The notes under the pieces are model-generated. The model saw nothing but the letters and a program-made list of their open reading frames with translations, ran no database searches and was not told the origin of the DNA. From contig MCFE01000783.1 of the NCBI GenBank assembly GCA_002104905.1, positions 1-36,539 of the forward strand: DNA of 36,539 bases, written 5' to 3'. Below are positions 10,067 to 19,904 of the stretch, in pieces (position 1 is the first letter of the stretch; every line of letters starts with the position of its first letter). The DNA is from Basidiobolus meristosporus CBS 931.73 (Eukaryota; Basidiobolomycota; Basidiobolomycetes; Basidiobolales; Basidiobolaceae). The position numbers and the translations under genes were made by a program.

Positions 10067-10419
10067 TGAACATAATATAAATCTTGTATTACACCTCAAC
10101 ATTCACCTGACTTGGTCACTTGCGTCATTGTCTACAAATCTTAGAGAACTCTGGCCAAGTCCATTGTAGAGATTTACTCAGAATATTTTGACCAAAACAT
10201 CAGGTACCCAGAATATGAAATGTTGATAAGTTGTCTAAACAGCCCGAAATCTTGCTTACGTGTACTTGGGACCTTCCTAGTCGTATTCTACATGGTTTTT
10301 CTGCCAACACCATGTAAGAGTACAAATGTTATATTCTTATTCAATAAGCTGTAAGGTGAGAGCCACATAATCTACTTGCTTTTCAAATCACTCCTTATAT
10401 CTACAAAACTCTTACAACA
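10067..10419 (+). mobile_element. Solo copia LTR (+), degenerate
   Basis: This aligns along its length with the LTRs at 16449-16797 and 24752-25100. Shared landmarks are the early CACCT...TTCACCT block, AATATTTT...ACC, the CAGGTACC centre, the GGGACCTTCCT block and the terminal CTTACAACA. No PBS follows and no polypurine tract precedes, so it is a solo or truncated LTR. Confidence 0.75.
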
Positions 10420-10536
10420 GCTAATTTACCAAAGGTAACTCATTTCTCTACTGCTCCATGTGCCATTAATAGATTTTCTTGTAAAAGCTCACCACTTTAA
10501 TGTTCTACCCACTAATAGAATGGGTATTCCACATAT

Positions 10537-10875
10537 TGTTGTAAGTGTGTTGGAGACAATGAAAGTGACTGGGAGAACAAGAATATCATGTGGTTTTGCT
10601 TCTCAGTTTGTTGAAAGTAAAAGTAGTATTTGTACTTTTACATGGATGTAGCAGAAAATACATATATAATATGTCTAGGAAGGTCCCAAGTACATGTGTG
10701 CAAAGCTTAGGGCTGTTTGGACAAGTTATCAATATTTCATCTTCTGGGTAACTGATGCTTTGGTCAGAACATAGTAAGTAAACTTCAACAAAGAATATAA
10801 TTGGAAATCTCTAAGATTAGCAGACAATTATCCAAGCAACTAAGCTAGGTGTTGTATCCAAGAGAAAGTGTAATA
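10537..10875 (-). mobile_element. Solo copia LTR (-), degenerate
   Basis: The reverse complement of the copia LTR begins with TGTTGTAAG at 10537 and carries the complement of the TATA-like/AGTATTT segment and the AGGAAGGTCCCA block. It lies about 120 bp from the plus-oriented LTR 10067-10419, forming an inverted pair. The far end is eroded, so the right boundary is approximate. Confidence 0.7.
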
Positions 10876-12224
10876 AAACTCTTGAATGGTTTAACTGAAC
10901 CAAAGGGACAATTAAGTGCAGAATCTTAGAATTGTCAGAGAGTGGCGGAAATATTAGCAGAAAGATTCTGATCTAATATTGGTCTTGGATATAGCTGGGT
11001 TGGCTATAAAGACAATGATATTTGTTTGCTAGGCAGGCTAGGCTTGGTGTTCTTTGGAGTGCTAGATATACTAGGCTTGGATAGAAACTAGAACGGAATT
11101 GTTGGATTCTTATTTTTGCTGAGACAGAATCTTAATTTCGTTGAGACACACACTAAACCAAAAGGTTCAGTAAACTTTATTTATACTTTTCTGATCAAGT
11201 TGAACTAGTAAGTGCCAAGGGACTGGATTGATTGAGATAAATTTGGGTGTTCATAGGTGCATAAGATAAATGAAAATTACATCATCAATCAACTGATGTC
11301 TTGGCAACTACACCGTGGTTGGCTAGATCTCAGATGACTAATCACCTGGGAAGGCTTGGCAGATAGGTTGATAACGTAATGGCCATTTGAAAATAGATCA
11401 GGTGTGATAGCTAAAAATAGATTCTGAGGTGGGATAAAATAAACTGTAACTGGGATTTGTTATGTTTGGGTTAGGGAAAATCAGTTAGGGTACTAGATTT
11501 TCAAACGGAGTAAAATTGGCTAAGTTTTAAATGTTGATGCACAACACTAGGTCAATGTTTAGGTATATTCACAAATAGCAACACTCATGCCCAATGCACA
11601 ATCTTCAAGTTGGAATTTGTTGGACTTTTAGCTAATATTCTGCTTGTATTCTGCTGGTATTTTGCTGATGTTTAGCTGGTATTTCTGCTTCAAATTTCAT
11701 CCACAACTTTTAGTGGAAGTAATGAGTAGGTGAGACTAGGTTTGGCATTGATGTTAGTTGGCTTGGCTTCCCTTTAGAAAGAACATCTGCTTGTATGCTG
11801 TGAAGCTGGTATGCCAGAAGTTGAGAGCTTCCACACTTGGAAAGGCTGGAACTCAGCTGGTCTTATGATGGTATTGTACTGGTCTTTTCTTAAATCTTTT
11901 CTTGAGGTGCAGTGTGGGTCAAATACCACTATGGCATCCTGCTTATTGACCTCAAAATAAGCACACATCTGGGGCAATTGGCTCACCTTTACTGCCTGAA
12001 CTTTACAGATCCTCAGTATTTAATTTGCTAAGTTGCAATATGCCTTTTATTACAGGGAAGATATACATCTTGCAAACATATATTTGGCTGCCATCACCTC
12101 AACCCCAAATACCTTCAGTTATCTGTAAAGTACTATGAAGTACTTGACCAATATATTCATTTTCCCTGCTAAGCTAAATTAAAAATACAGTTATGGTACA
12201 TACTTAGCCAATGCCTGTTTAATT
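10876..12224. other. AT-rich repeat relics with part of a second LTR-like family
   Basis: No gene is visible. The segment of about 11170-11350 is the reverse complement of about 16078-16270, a second dispersed repeat family distinct from the 349-bp LTR. The remainder is low-GC sequence without recognisable coding capacity. Confidence 0.45.
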
Positions 12225-12700
12225 TCTACTGATAAGCCCCAGACAGTAAAAGGCACCCCAAGTAGCCTTCAGACAAGGCTTGAAGATCTGCCATGACTGA
12301 AGAATATCTGGCTCAGAAGAAATATTGAACTGGTGACTTTGTCAGATTACCAATGTGCCTAAAATCAGTTGGACACAGATAAGCCCTCAAGAAAAAATAT
12401 GAGGCTGATGGCACAATTTAAGTATGTACTGCAACACTTGTGGCCAAAAAATACTTGCAAGCAAATAGACATGACTACACTGCAATCTTTGCACCAGTAG
12501 CCAAGTGTAACCCTACCACACCAACATTAGCTATTTCAGACAGATATATGTCTCTATCATAGCTCAATGAAATGCTCCATTGCCAAATGAGAACTCATTG
12601 AGGATGTGTATATCTACTAGCCAGATGTGTTTATAGAGTAAGGAAGCCACTGTTTGGTGTGCAAGCTTAAGAAATCTCTCTACAGTCTCAAACAAACATG
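12225..12700 (+). pseudogene. Copia reverse transcriptase relic
   Basis: The DNA aligns with the RT region at about 23170-23640 of the better-preserved element. Recognisable pieces are the Glu-Glu region after 'SAMTEE', Lys-Tyr-Glu-Ala-Asp-Gly-Thr-Ile, Leu-Val-Ala-Lys, and Phe-Ala-Pro-Val-Ala-Lys. Numerous stops and indels break every frame, so it is an old, dead copy. Confidence 0.75.
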
Positions 12701-12804
12701 AAGTACCCAAAATTGCATGATATATTCCCCCACAAGATGGATCTTGGTCTTGCAGGCTGATCCAGCCTAGATCAGCAATCACAATCTACAATGAGGCTGC
12801 TATA

Positions 12805-13050
12805 TTTCCTTTGAATATTTTCGCAAAAATATTAGGTACCTAGAGCATGATATGTGTCAAATTTGCTTAAACAGCCCCAACTTTGTACATATGCTTTCCA
12901 GATCTTCCCAGAGGTATTTTGAGTGCTTATTTTGCTAAGTCCATATAGAAATATAAGTTATATGCTTACATTCAATAGACAATCAAGCAAAGCCACAAAC
13001 TCTGCTAGCTCCCCCAGTCACTTCCAATATTTCCAAGCTCTGGCAGAACA
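12805..13050 (+). mobile_element. Copia LTR fragment (3' two-thirds)
   Basis: This matches the LTR from the TTCAAATATTTTC segment to its end. The sequence just after it (13051-13080) resembles the sequence just after the next LTR (from 13437), suggesting that LTR plus flank was duplicated. Confidence 0.65.
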
Positions 13051-13086
13051 GTATTTGCATTGAGATGTGCAGCATAATAAGAAATG

Positions 13087-13436
13087 TGTTGTAAAAACTT
13101 GTGATTCCACCTAAAAATTCACCTAACTTAGTCACCTAGATCATTACCTACACATCTTAGAGAATACTGGTAAAACTTCTTGATAGGAATTAGTTAGAAT
13201 ATTTTTGCCAGTAAATCAGGTACCTAGAGCATGAAAACTTGCAACAATATCCAAACTGCCCCAAACTAGGCATACATGTTCTTGGTGCCTTCCTAAACCT
13301 ATTGTACATATTTTATTATGCCAAGACAATGTAAAAGTATAAGTCCTACTTTTGTATTTAACAAAGCATCAAGTGAGAACCACATAATCCACTTGCTTTC
13401 CTAGTCACTTCCAATATCTCCAAGACTCTCACAACA
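13087..13436 (+). mobile_element. Solo copia LTR (+), full length
   Basis: It is 350 bp long, begins TGTTGTAA and ends CACAACA. It aligns end to end with the LTRs of the 16449-25100 element. No matching 5-bp target duplication is visible (AAATG versus GTATT), so the insertion site has been altered or the LTR was moved by recombination. Confidence 0.85.
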
Positions 13437-13531
13437 GTATTGGCAATGACATGAGCAGAATAATAACATATACCAGTATCAGGACAGTCAGTGAGTTGTA
13501 TATTGCCAGCTTCATTATAAGTACATATAGG

Positions 13532-13873
13532 TGCTGTAAGAGTCCTGGAGATAGTTGTATTCATTGGGAAAACATGTATATTCTGGGTTTTCACTCAATG
13601 ATTTATTGAATGCAAAAGTAGTAATTATACTTTTGCAGGGTCATGCAAAGCAAGTCCATAGAATATGCTTAGGAAGATGCCAAGAGTCTGTGTGCAAATT
13701 TTGGAGGCAATTAGACAGCTGTAACAAATACTTGCTCTGGTTACCTGTTATTTTGATCAAAATTCTCTACATGGGTCCAAAAAGTAATTTGATCAAATCC
13801 TCTAAGCTCAGGAAGTAGTCACATGGGTGACTAATTTAGGTGAGTATCTAGTTGCACTTGCATAATTATAACA
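13532..13873 (-). mobile_element. Copia 3' LTR (-)
   Basis: This is the reverse complement of the LTR family, about 342 bp, running TGCTGTAAGA to ATAACA. On the minus strand it follows the RNase H tail at 13920-14111, and the bases just before it read GTTGGGG, a polypurine tract. It is therefore the 3' LTR of a minus-strand copia relic. Confidence 0.75.
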
Positions 13874-13919
13874 CCCCAACTTAGCTTTATAGTCATCTCA
13901 GTTTTTTCTAGCAGTGATC

Positions 13920-14111
13920 CTAGCAAAACAATCTGTGTCTAATTAATGATTTTGTGAAAATGTCTGCAATCATTTCATCTGCAGGACAGTAACTAAGGTT
14001 AACTAAGTTGCTCTTTATAGCTCTCAGTATGAAATGATACCAAATATTCTTATGCTTATATCTATCATAAAATGTCAGACTTTTATCTATTGTAAGTTGC
14101 AAGTGTTTCAA
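13920..14111 (-). pseudogene. Copia RNase H C-terminal relic
   Basis: The minus-strand translation matches the end of copia RNase H. It contains the Lys-His/Tyr-His-Phe-Ile segment, Cys-Pro-Ala-Asp-Glu-Met-Ile-Ala-Asp-Ile-Phe-Thr-Lys and the Leu-x-Arg-His end. The same segment occurs at about 24580-24700 on the plus strand. The rest of this pol is missing. Confidence 0.8.
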
Positions 14112-14164
14112 GGATATTGGAAGTGCTCAAGAGAATAAGTACAATACATGGTTGTCAGTTAGTT

Positions 14165-14475
14165 AATTGTTAAATGCAAAAGTAGTATTTATACTTTTAC
14201 CTGGTCTTGGCATAATAAACATGCAACATGATGGTTTATTGATTATTCAAGTGCTATTTATACTTTTACATAGTCATGGCAGACAAGCACATAGAATATA
14301 TTTAAGAAGATCCCAAGAGCATGTTTGTCAAGTTTGGAGCTCTTTAGGCAACTTAAAAATATCTTGTGTTGGATACATGACACATTTGTGAGAATATTCC
14401 AAGTTGGAACCAGGAATTTAGTCAAAATTCTCCAAGATGTATAAGCAATGTGCTTAGTGACAAAGCTAGGTGCAT
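14165..14475 (-). mobile_element. Rearranged copia LTR fragment (-)
   Basis: Minus-oriented LTR sequence in which the TATTTATACTTTTAC promoter-region segment appears twice (about 14178-14203 and 14250-14275). This indicates a partial duplication or two overlapping remnants. Boundaries are approximate. Confidence 0.55.
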
Positions 14476-14938
14476 ATTCATGTACAATTACATATTCTTC
14501 TGATCCGGTATACTCACCCTCTCCTACAATTGTGTAAATTGATTGGCCATTGACTCTTTCTCCCACTTATTACTTCCTGACTCAACCAATGCTCTTACTT
14601 CACAGGCATACAAATTGATATAGTTCTGTTCAATATTCAGGTGCACCACAATTGCCAATTATGCTGATCTACACAGGTCCCTACACTTAACATTAGCATT
14701 AAGCCCCGCTTAACAAGTAACTCCATTCAAATTCACTATTGAATAAGTATTTCTGCCAAAGTGCCCTTTTTGCATGACTTTATTAGCAACCTTTCAGCTT
14801 CACACCATTGTTCATTCACTGGCTCCCATACCCCCAAGTCTTCACTGGGCACTGCCAGGTCTAGCACCTCATCTGCCAGTCTTTACAATAAGTTGTTACA
14901 ATATTCAGGTGCACTGTCTTGAGCACTGCACTTGAAAA
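14476..14938. other. Unassigned AT-rich stretch
   Basis: No coding region, LTR or RNA gene could be recognised. Confidence 0.4.
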
Positions 14939-15287
14939 TGTTGTGATTATTATATTGGCACCTATATTTTCATGCAAGCTTAGTCACTTGGATCTTATTT
15001 TATGATTAGCATTGCACCTTGATCAAATTTCTTGTTGGGATTTACTTAGAAAACTATCACCAAATTATCAGGTATCCAAATTATGATCTTTTGCAATGGT
15101 GTCCAAAAGCCCCCAAACTCTGCACACATACTCCTAGGACCATCCTTAACAAACTCTACATACTTCTTTGCTTTACTTCATATAAGGTATAAATATCATA
15201 CTTTTGATCAGCAAATCTACATGTGAATAACAAGTAAATCCTTTAGCTGTCCACATCACTTCCAATACTCCTTAGAGTGTTGCACCA
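14939..15287 (+). mobile_element. Copia 5' LTR (+), second subfamily
   Basis: It is 349 bp long, begins TGTTGTGA and is related to but clearly diverged from the 16449 LTR. It is closer to 18831-19176, with which it shares the GCCCCCAAAC and CCTTAACAAACTCTAC blocks. It is directly followed at 15288-15300 by TGTTATCAGCCCC, which matches the half-tRNA primer site of the neighbouring element at all but two positions, so it was a 5' LTR. Confidence 0.75.
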
Positions 15288-15300
15288 TGTTATCAGCCCC

Positions 15301-16448
15301 AAGCTTGCTATCCTCTTAGTGTCTACTTTCCATTGGATTCTTTTCTGTTGATATGGAGAAAGAATTTCCACACTATTCCACTGCTAAGGTTAAAAATGAC
15401 TACTTTGCCAGAGGACTATGTTATGAATAAGGCTGAGAATGCAAATAATGCAGCTGTTAACCAGCATTCTGGACTAACTGTTAGTGGAAGAAGATCTTAG
15501 CAAAAAGCTCCTTCAACTCTGAGGATTCTACTCATATACAATACATGTGTATCCACCTGGAGTAGGGATATGTGCTTCACAATCTGTTGGAAAAATTTCA
15601 TAATTGTACCAAGTGTTTTAACACTGTAACCAATGTACCATGAGCTAAATATGAAGCTGCTGGAGGTGCTATAACTCTGTTTTAGTCTCAAAACATTGGG
15701 AGAAAGTATTATTCAATATTAGCAAAATCCACTCAAGGAATTTCTATGGCCCATCAAAAAGAGTGAAGCTAATGATTGCAAGTCTGATTGGTGTATACAT
15801 TCAAGCAACAGTTGGTCAGCATAGAGCTAAGAGCCACTCAGACAATAGCTTAGTACTTCATATTTGTTATATATATATCCCTTATTGAAGTAGGGGAAAA
15901 CACTTGATGGTATTTAATTCTCTGGTTGAGATTGGAAGAATTATCATAGATAAAGTCACTGCCAAGCTCTGTTACTTTACAAGCAAATATAGTTGAGTCT
16001 GATACTATATTTTTGCTGAAACTAGCTTTCAAATGCATTATACTTGATCAGACTTGATCAACTCTATCAAGATATATGATTGATAATTAGTCATCTGAAA
16101 TCTATCTGACCACTTAGCAGTTGCCAAGACATCAGATGATTAATGATGCAACTCTCATTTATCTTATGTGTGTATCAGCATCCAAGCTGATTTCAAATAA
16201 TCCAGTCTCTTGGCACTTACTATTTTCAACTTTATTAGAAAAGTATAAGTATAGCTTACTAAACTAATGACAAAACCTAAACTTGCCCCAATATAGGTCA
16301 TTTAAATTATTGCATATAGAGTCTATATGATAGATGTAACTGTTTCTGAGCCTAATATGGACCTACAGAGAAGTTGTCTATATGAATTAGACTGTTGTCT
16401 TGAAATAAGGAAACTACAGATCTACCATAAATGGCAAAACCTTATTTT
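15301..16448. other. Degenerate retrotransposon interior and second LTR-like repeat
   Basis: This follows a 5' LTR and PBS but contains no readable gag. The segment of about 16078-16270 is an inverted copy of about 11170-11350. Short minus-strand frames (for example 15850-16038) cannot be assigned safely. Confidence 0.4.
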
Positions 16449-16797
16449 TGTTGAAAAAATTCGTATTTCCACCTAAATATTCACCTAACTTAGTCACTTA
16501 GATCATTACCTTCAAATCCTAGAGAATACTGACCAAATTCCTTGTTGGGATTTACTTCAAATATTTTCACCAAAATACCAGGTACCCAGAACATGAAAAT
16601 TCTCAAAGTTGTCCAAACAGCCCCAAACTTTGCACACATGTTCTTGGGACCTTCCTTAACCTATTCTACGTGTTTGTTATGCCATGACCAGGTAAAAGTA
16701 TAAATACTACTTTTACAATCAATAAATCATTAAGTGAAAACCACATAATCTACTTGTTCTCCAAATCACTTCCAATATCTCCAAGACTCTTACAACA
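16449..16797 (+). repeat. 5' LTR of the copia element
   Basis: It starts TGTTG and ends CTTACAACA, so the LTR tips form an inverted repeat. It includes the promoter-like AGTATAAATACT at about 16697-16708. The first about 20 bases are more diverged from the 3' LTR than the rest. Confidence 0.88.
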
Positions 16798-16809
16798 GGT
16801 TATGAGCCC
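16798..16809 (+). promoter_or_regulatory. Primer-binding site for half-tRNA-iMet
   Basis: GGTTATGAGCCC directly follows the 5' LTR. It is the exact complement of the anticodon stem-loop of a eukaryotic initiator tRNA-Met (GGGCUCAUAACC). Priming from a cleaved initiator tRNA is known for Drosophila copia and yeast Ty5. The first possible gag ATG (16802) lies inside this site. Confidence 0.8.
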
Positions 16810-18505
16810 CAAGCTGTCACTCTCTGCAATGTCTACTACTGCTATTACTGGAATTTTTCCCTCTGCTGAAAAGTTGGATGGATCTAACTACCAAGTGTGG
16901 AAGGTGAAGATGAAGATGCTGCTACAAGAAAGAGGCCTTTGGGATATTGTCATGGGAGAAGAATGCCCTCCTAAAAACGTGGGAGAGGAAGCCTTAAAGT
17001 ACCAGAAGAAAGAACAAAGTGCCTTTAACTGCATTTGCCTTAATGTCAAGGACAAATTGCTAATTCAATGCTCAAGAGCAAAAACGGCAAAGAATGCCTG
17101 AAAAGCATTAGAAGACACCTACCAGCCATGTTCAGCTGCCAAGAAAATGTATCTGAGACAAAAATTCTTTACTACAAAGATGCTGCCAGGAGAAGAAATG
17201 AAAAATCTAATTAACAGAATTACCCTGCTGGTAGATGAGATGGAATCTGTGGGCGTACCAACTACTGATGAGGATGTGATAGTTACCATCCTGAATAGCC
17301 TGACAGACAAGTTTCAGGGCCTTGTATCAGCCCTAGAGTCCAGAACTGAAGATTTGACCTTAAATTACATATATGGAAGGCTCCTGGATGAAGAATTAAG
17401 AAAATCAAGCGCCAATAAGAAGGAAGAAGAAAATGCTTTAATAAGCAATGATAACCAACAAAGGAGGTATCCAAGACCCTACAAAGGCAACAGCAACCTG
17501 TTTTGTAACTACTGCAAAAGGAAAGGACACACATCAGACCGGTGTCTCAAAAAGATAGATAATCAGCAAAAGAAGCCTGAATATGGAAATGCTGCAACAA
17601 CTGAAGATAGACTATTCATATCTGCACTAAATATGACAACAAACAAGGATTCTCAGACGTGGTATATTGACTCTGGAGCTTCTCAACACTTTACACACCA
17701 AAAAGAGCTTTTTACCCAATATCAAGAAATTCCAATTAAGAAGGTTTTCATGGGTGACAATAGAACACTTGATGCAGTGGAAGGAGGAACTATCCAAGTA
17801 AACCTTAGAAGCAGTGAAGGAAGCCATTCACTGACCTTTAAAGAAGTACTCTATGTACCAGAAATAGCCAAGAACCTACTCTCTGTAAGCAAGGCCACAG
17901 CAGAAGGACTCAGTTTCAGTTTTGACAATTCTGGATGCAGGATCACTGATCAAAATGGTGACCATATTGCTTTGGGCATCAGAGATCAGAATCTATACAA
18001 GTTGACTTATATTCCATCATACTTGGAAGCCAATATAAGTAACTTAAATGAAGAAACACCAATGCTTTGGCACAGGAGATTTGGACACATCAATTTTGAT
18101 TATTTGCGTAAAATGATCAAAGATCAGCTAATTTCTGGAGTGAAAATTGATCCCCCTGCTAATTTGGAGCACTGTGAATCCTGCATATATGGGAAACAAG
18201 CCAGACAACCGTTCAAGAGCTCTGGGTTAATCAAAACTAAGAAAAAATTAGATCTAATTCACTCAAATCTGCGTGGACCTATGCAAAATTTATCCTTAGG
18301 CAGGATGAAATATTTAATCACTTTTATTGATGATTATACAAGATACACATGGGTCTACCTCATGGAGAGAAAGGAAGAAGCTCTGTCAAAGTTCAGGGAG
18401 TTTAAAGCCATGGTGGAGAGAGAAACTGGTGAAAAAATCAAGAAAATACGCTCTGACAATGGAGGAGATTATACCTCAAGAGCAAAAGTGAATCAATTTT
18501 GCTGA
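16802..18505 (+). pseudogene. Copia gag-protease-integrase, interrupted
   Basis: In one frame from ATG 16802 (or 16829) come the copia gag with the Lys-Leu-Asp-Gly-Ser-Asn-Tyr-x-x-Trp segment, and a zinc knuckle CX2CX4HX4C (17504-17545). These are followed by the aspartic protease Trp-Tyr-Ile-Asp-Ser-Gly-Ala (about 17660), the gag-pre-integrase His/His/Cys/Cys region (about 18068-18195) and the start of the integrase core. Breaks: TGA 17099-17101 where a Trp codon is expected; the first integrase Asp in the His-Ser-Asp-Leu motif is Asn; the frame ends at 18505 soon after the Ser-Asp-Asn-Gly-Gly motif, so the catalytic Glu is missing. Sequence beyond is foreign, so the protein was cut by an insertion or rearrangement. 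Confidence 0.9.
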
Positions 18506-18830
18506 ATTAAGAAGTATAGGATAGCCCTAAGGCTATATATTACATTCACAATCTGAGAATCTGACTCTTATTATTATTCAAGCCTATGTAGGTGATCAAA
18601 GATGATGATCTGTATTTCTGATCAGATCATTGTGATTTTTAGGCATACTACTAAGTTGGTATGCACTTTGAATTACAAGTTACTTGCGCAACTAAGTTGA
18701 GCATAAATGCATATACCAATGAATAGTATATCAGTTTAGTATACATCATTGTTAGCTTTTTTCCAATTCATTATAGATTGTACACCATCAATATGCACAT
18801 ATTACTCATCAATATTTTGTTGAGCAGGGG

Positions 18831-19176
18831 TGCTGTAGTTATTGAGTTGTCACCTAAATATTAATGCTATCCTACTCACTTGAATCATATTCTATGATTA
18901 ACATTCTGTCCTCACCAAATTTGTTTTTGGGACTTACTTAAAAAATTTTCACCAAATTTTCAGATATCCAGATTATGATCTCTCTCAAAGTTGTCCAAAA
19001 GCCCCCAAACTATGCACATATATTTGTAGAACCCTCCTTAACAAACTCTACACATTAGTTTGCTCTACTTCATCAAAAGTTTGATGCCATACTGTTGATC
19101 AATAAGTCTACAAGTGAATAACATGTAATTCCTGAGTTCTCCACATCACTTCCAATACTTTTCAGAATATTGCAAC
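18831..19176 (+). mobile_element. Copia 3' LTR (+), second subfamily
   Basis: It is 346 bp long, starting TGCTG and ending GCAACA, and most similar to 14939-15287. It is preceded by purine-rich GAGCAGGGG, as expected for a polypurine tract, and no PBS follows. The pair 14939-15287 and 18831-19176 could be the LTRs of one older element disrupted by the younger one; this is inference. Confidence 0.7.
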
Positions 19177-19549
19177 AGAAAAAGTACTGTAGCTTCTTGG
19201 TGCACCTATCAATGCTTCAAAATTTCATTGAAGGCATCTGAATAGTCTTCTTGGCTCTTGGTGTTGTTGATTTGTGTATCAGTGGGAACTCCACTCTGCA
19301 TACACTGGGGAATGTGGAGGCAGTGGTTGACAGATTGCCTTTCTCTGCAATCTCATCTACCTTGCTGGAGTGTAGCTTAACTGGTTGCACTTCCAACTCT
19401 TGTGATAACAGCTGTTTTCTTGTTTGTATTCTTCTTGGCTATGATAGAATTCTGTCTGTTATGGGCTTATGGTGCTAATTGGCAAGTACTGCAGCTTTTT
19501 CTTATGCTTCCCTGTCTTTGGCTTGAGTACACTTCTTTCCCTTTGCCTT

Positions 19550-19900
19550 TTCCGTTATCACTGCCAGGTATTCACTCCTACTTGATCCCTTGCTGGCACA
19601 CTGCAGGCAGTTTGATGCTCTTTTCCTGCTTGTTTTGAGCTCTCAGCCCATGTTGTGATAGGCTGCTGTGGTAGCTGCTGGTTTTTGTCACTGCCAGGCC
19701 CTTCACTACTACTCTGACTGAGTGCTTCCCAAGTGGAGCTACACTTTTTCCTTGATAAATATTGTGGTGGTGCATCTGTGTCCACCTGCTTGTCCCTTAT
19801 TGGCACTCTTCCAGCTACCTGATGTCTCTTTGACTGTTTGTGATGGGATTGGAGAGACTACACTACAACCATAAAGCTGAACACATAGATCTCTGCCTCT
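19550..19900 (-). pseudogene. Copia integrase/RT linker relic
   Basis: The minus strand reads Ile-Val-Ile-Gly-Tyr-Cys-Arg-Gly, resembling the Phe-Ile-Gly-Tyr segment at the copia integrase C-terminus. A Ser/Gln/Glu/Pro-rich hydrophilic stretch follows (frame 19558-19806), typical of the linker before RT. It is short and broken, so the assignment is moderate. Confidence 0.45.
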
Positions 19901-19904
19901 ACAG

